Assembly (NCBI GenBank): GCA_049792815.1
Contig: JBARBG010000007.1
Span: forward strand, 1 to 14,575
Length of the DNA stretch: 14,575 nucleotides
From: DAIDKA01 sp049792815
GTDB lineage: Bacteria > Pseudomonadota > Gammaproteobacteria > Steroidobacterales > Steroidobacteraceae
Direction of reading: 5' to 3'
This document shows, piece by piece, positions 13,601-14,575 of this stretch. Each line of letters begins with the position of its first letter. Position 1 is the stretch's first letter. The position numbers were made by a program, and so were the translations under genes. The notes under the pieces are model-generated. The model ran no database searches, was not told the origin of the DNA, and saw only the letters and a program-made list of their open reading frames with translations.

Positions 13601-14575
13601 TGGCCGCCGAGGCGTCCTTCCACACCGACCTCGCGGGCGACGCTCGTGACCTGGTCGGCGAAGATCGCCAGCGTGTCCGTCATGCTGTTGATGGTGTCGG
13701 CCAGGGCGTTCACCTCGCCCTTGGATTCCACGGTCAGGCGCTGGCGCAGGTCGCCGTTGGCCACGGCGGTCACGACCTTCACGATGCCACGCACCTGGTT
13801 GGTCAGGTTGTTGGCCATCACGTTGACGTTGTCGGTCAGGTCCTTCCAGGTGCCGGCGACGCCGGGCACCAGGGCCTGGCCGCCGAGTTTGCCTTCGGTG
13901 CCCACTTCGCGCGCCAGTCGCGTCACCTCGGCCGCGAAACCGTTCAGCTGGTCCACCATCGTATTGATGGTTTCCTTCAGCTGCAGGATCTCGCCCTTCA
14001 CGTCCACCGTGATCTTGCGCGACAGGTCGCCGCGGGCGCTGGCGGTGGAGACCTCGGCGATATTGCGCACCTGGCCGGTGAGGTTGCGCGCCATGGAATT
14101 GACGTTGTCGGTGAGGTCCGTCCAGGTGCCGCCGACGCCGGGCACGATGGCCTGGCCACCGAGCTTGCCTTCGGTGCCGACCTCGCGCGCGACGCGCGTG
14201 ACTTCGGCGGCGAAGCTGTTGAGCTGGTCGACCATGGTGTTCATGGTCTCCTTCAGCTGCAGGATCTCCCCGCGCACGTCCACCGTGATCTTGCGCGACA
14301 GGTCGCCGCGGGCGATGGCGGTTGCGACCTCGGCGATGTTGCGCACCTGGCCGGTGAGGTTGCTGGCCATGGAGTTGACGTTGTCCGTCAGGTCCTTCCA
14401 GACGCCGCTGACGTCCTTGACGTCGGCCTGGCCGCCGAGCTTGCCCTCGGTGCCGACTTCGCGGGCGACGCGCGTCACTTCCGAAGCGAAGGAGCGCAAC
14501 TGGTCCACCATGGTATTGATGGCTTCCTTCAATTGCAGAATCTCGCCGCGCACGTCCACCGTGATCTTCTTCGAC
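10630..14575 (-). CDS. Multi-HAMP hybrid histidine kinase with three receivers (5' end outside window)
   Basis: The frame is open at the window edge, giving at least 1314 residues. Numbering from the GTG at 14559, the order is: four HAMP-containing units of 92 residues (1-368) and a partial fifth; a GAF-like domain (about 400-555); a coiled coil (560-630); HisKA with H643 in ANMSHELRTP; ATPase with N763, D804 in DTGIG and YGGTGLGLA (832-840); then receivers with D971, D1093 and D1240. Receiver lysines are visible at K1020, K1145 and K1292. The layout resembles bacterial and fungal group III (Nik1-like) kinases, in which HAMP repeats form a rod that transmits osmotic or other stress signals. 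The third receiver, MDVMMPEMDG, is the most canonical. No HPt domain or DNA-binding output lies in this window. The stop overlaps the start of the second hybrid kinase gene. Confidence 0.93.
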   Translation of the reverse strand, partial: SKKITVDVRGEILQLKEAINTMVDQLRSFASEVTRVAREVGTEGKLGGQADVKDVSGVWKDLTDNVNSMASNLTGQVRNIAEVATAIARGDLSRKITVDVRGEILQLKETMNTMVDQLNSFAAEVTRVAREVGTEGKLGGQAIVPGVGGTWTDLTDNVNSMARNLTGQVRNIAEVSTASARGDLSRKITVDVKGEILQLKETINTMVDQLNGFAAEVTRLAREVGTEGKLGGQALVPGVAGTWKDLTDNVNVMANNLTNQVRGIVKVVTAVANGDLRQRLTVESKGEVNALADTINSMTDTLAIFADQVTSVAREVGVEGRLGGQAHVPGAAGTWKDLTANVNLLAANLTNQVRAIAEVATAVTKGDLTRSIQVEARGEVSELKDNINAMIGNLRATTERNNEQDWLKTNLAKFSRMMQGQRDLVTVGKLLLSELAPLVNAQQGIVYVMDNAADGAHLHELAAYADEAGNAGPRRYAIGQGLVGQAAADRQRLLITDVPEDSIHISSGLTNLRPRNVIVLPILYEGHVKAVMELASLGGFTASHLAFLEQLTGSIIGVVLNTIETTMRTEGLLTQSQQLAGELQAQQTELQQTNEELANKAKLLAEQNAEVERKNQEIELARRALEDKAAELALTSRYKSEFLANMSHELRTPLNSILILGQQLAENADGNLSNRQVEFANTIHGAGTDLLNLISDILDLSKIESGTVTVECEDLQFTHLRETIERNFRHEAEARKLSFTADFDHRLGRAITTDSKRLLQVLKNLLSNAFKFTEHGGVRIRVGIASGGWAPEHPTLSQVPIVVEFSVSDTGIGIPPEKQRIIFEAFQQADAGTSRKYGGTGLGLAISRELAHLLGGEIRLSSVAGSGSTFTLYLPLHYVGAAYSRGILQTTAAPKSAQPAFQPVVLPAVRAEEIPDDRDNLDSGEPILLIVEDDPHYARVLVNLAKERGFKVLLARTGADALIFARKYPLAAVSLDVFLPDMLGWTVLNQLKRSSETRHIPVQILTVEDERQYGLERGAFAFLTKTSTTEELESALDRLKEFTTSKVRRLLVVEDDPAEQMSVTELLGHTDIEISTATTGAAALQIMRNTQIDCVVLDLRLPDVSGFELLEEIQSDPALRRLPIIVFTGRDLSDAEENRLKKSAKSIVLKGVRSPERLLDETALFLHRVVADLPASKQAMLQALHESDEPLAGRKVLVVDDDIRNIFALNSLLERHRMQVITATNGQEAIDLVENTEDLSLVLMDVMMPEMDGYEIMRRIRQQPDLRMLPIIALTAKAMKGDREKCLEAGASDYVAKPVNTDQLLSLVRLWLHR
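13456..14575 (-). repeat. Tandem 276-base HAMP-coding repeats
   Basis: Four complete units of 276 bases (92 codons) occur in phase: 14284-14559, 14008-14283, 13732-14007 and 13456-13731. The tail of an earlier unit lies at the window edge and a diverged partial fifth unit lies below 13456. Each starts near VDVRGEILQLK and ends near ARGDLSRKIT. By eye, units 1 and 2 share 79 of 92 residues and units 2 and 3 share 72; unit 4 is more diverged. The array probably continues past the window end, and its copy number may vary by recombination. Confidence 0.9.

Overview
The window is a GC-rich, densely coded piece of a bacterial chromosome. I read it as Proteobacteria, most likely a gamma- or beta-proteobacterium of the Xanthomonadales, Steroidobacter or Burkholderiales kind. 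The grounds are the MipA/OmpV-type outer membrane protein with a clear signal peptide, the large multi-HAMP hybrid histidine kinase, and the NarL/FixJ-type regulators. This is inference from gene content; no rRNA or other marker gene is present. I saw no tRNA, rRNA, CRISPR array or insertion sequence.

Layout. Positions 1-3233 form a small signalling block. It holds the C-terminal part of a HisKA_3-type sensor kinase (+), a receiver-only response regulator and a NarL/FixJ response regulator (both -). A divergent intergenic region with dyads follows, then a second receiver-only regulator that overlaps a trypsin-like serine peptidase gene by 14 bases (both +). Positions 3256-7725 (-) are a tight operon: small unknown ORF, tandem alpha/beta-hydrolase, carrier protein, acyl-CoA-dehydrogenase-like flavoprotein, and a class II aminoacyl-tRNA-synthetase-like amino acid:carrier protein ligase. 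Positions 7854-8717 (-) encode a MipA/OmpV-family protein. An intergenic stretch rich in nested inverted repeats comes next. Positions 8864-14575 (-) hold two overlapping hybrid histidine kinase genes. The upstream one is cut by the window edge and has at least four tandem HAMP units, GAF, HisKA, HATPase and three receivers. The downstream one is REC-coiled coil-HisKA-HATPase-REC.

How the parts may work together. The most distinctive element is the 3.3-7.7 kb operon. Its ligase keeps class II synthetase motifs and the Cys/Glu/Cys zinc-site pattern, and a dedicated carrier protein lies two genes away. The likely chemistry is activation of a small amino acid, loading onto the phosphopantetheine arm of the carrier protein, modification of the aminoacyl thioester by the flavoprotein, and release or transfer by the hydrolase. 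The loading step follows known family biochemistry. The later steps and the product are inference. The flanking two-component genes are dense (two separate kinase regions and three stand-alone regulators), but nothing in the sequence ties them to the operon.
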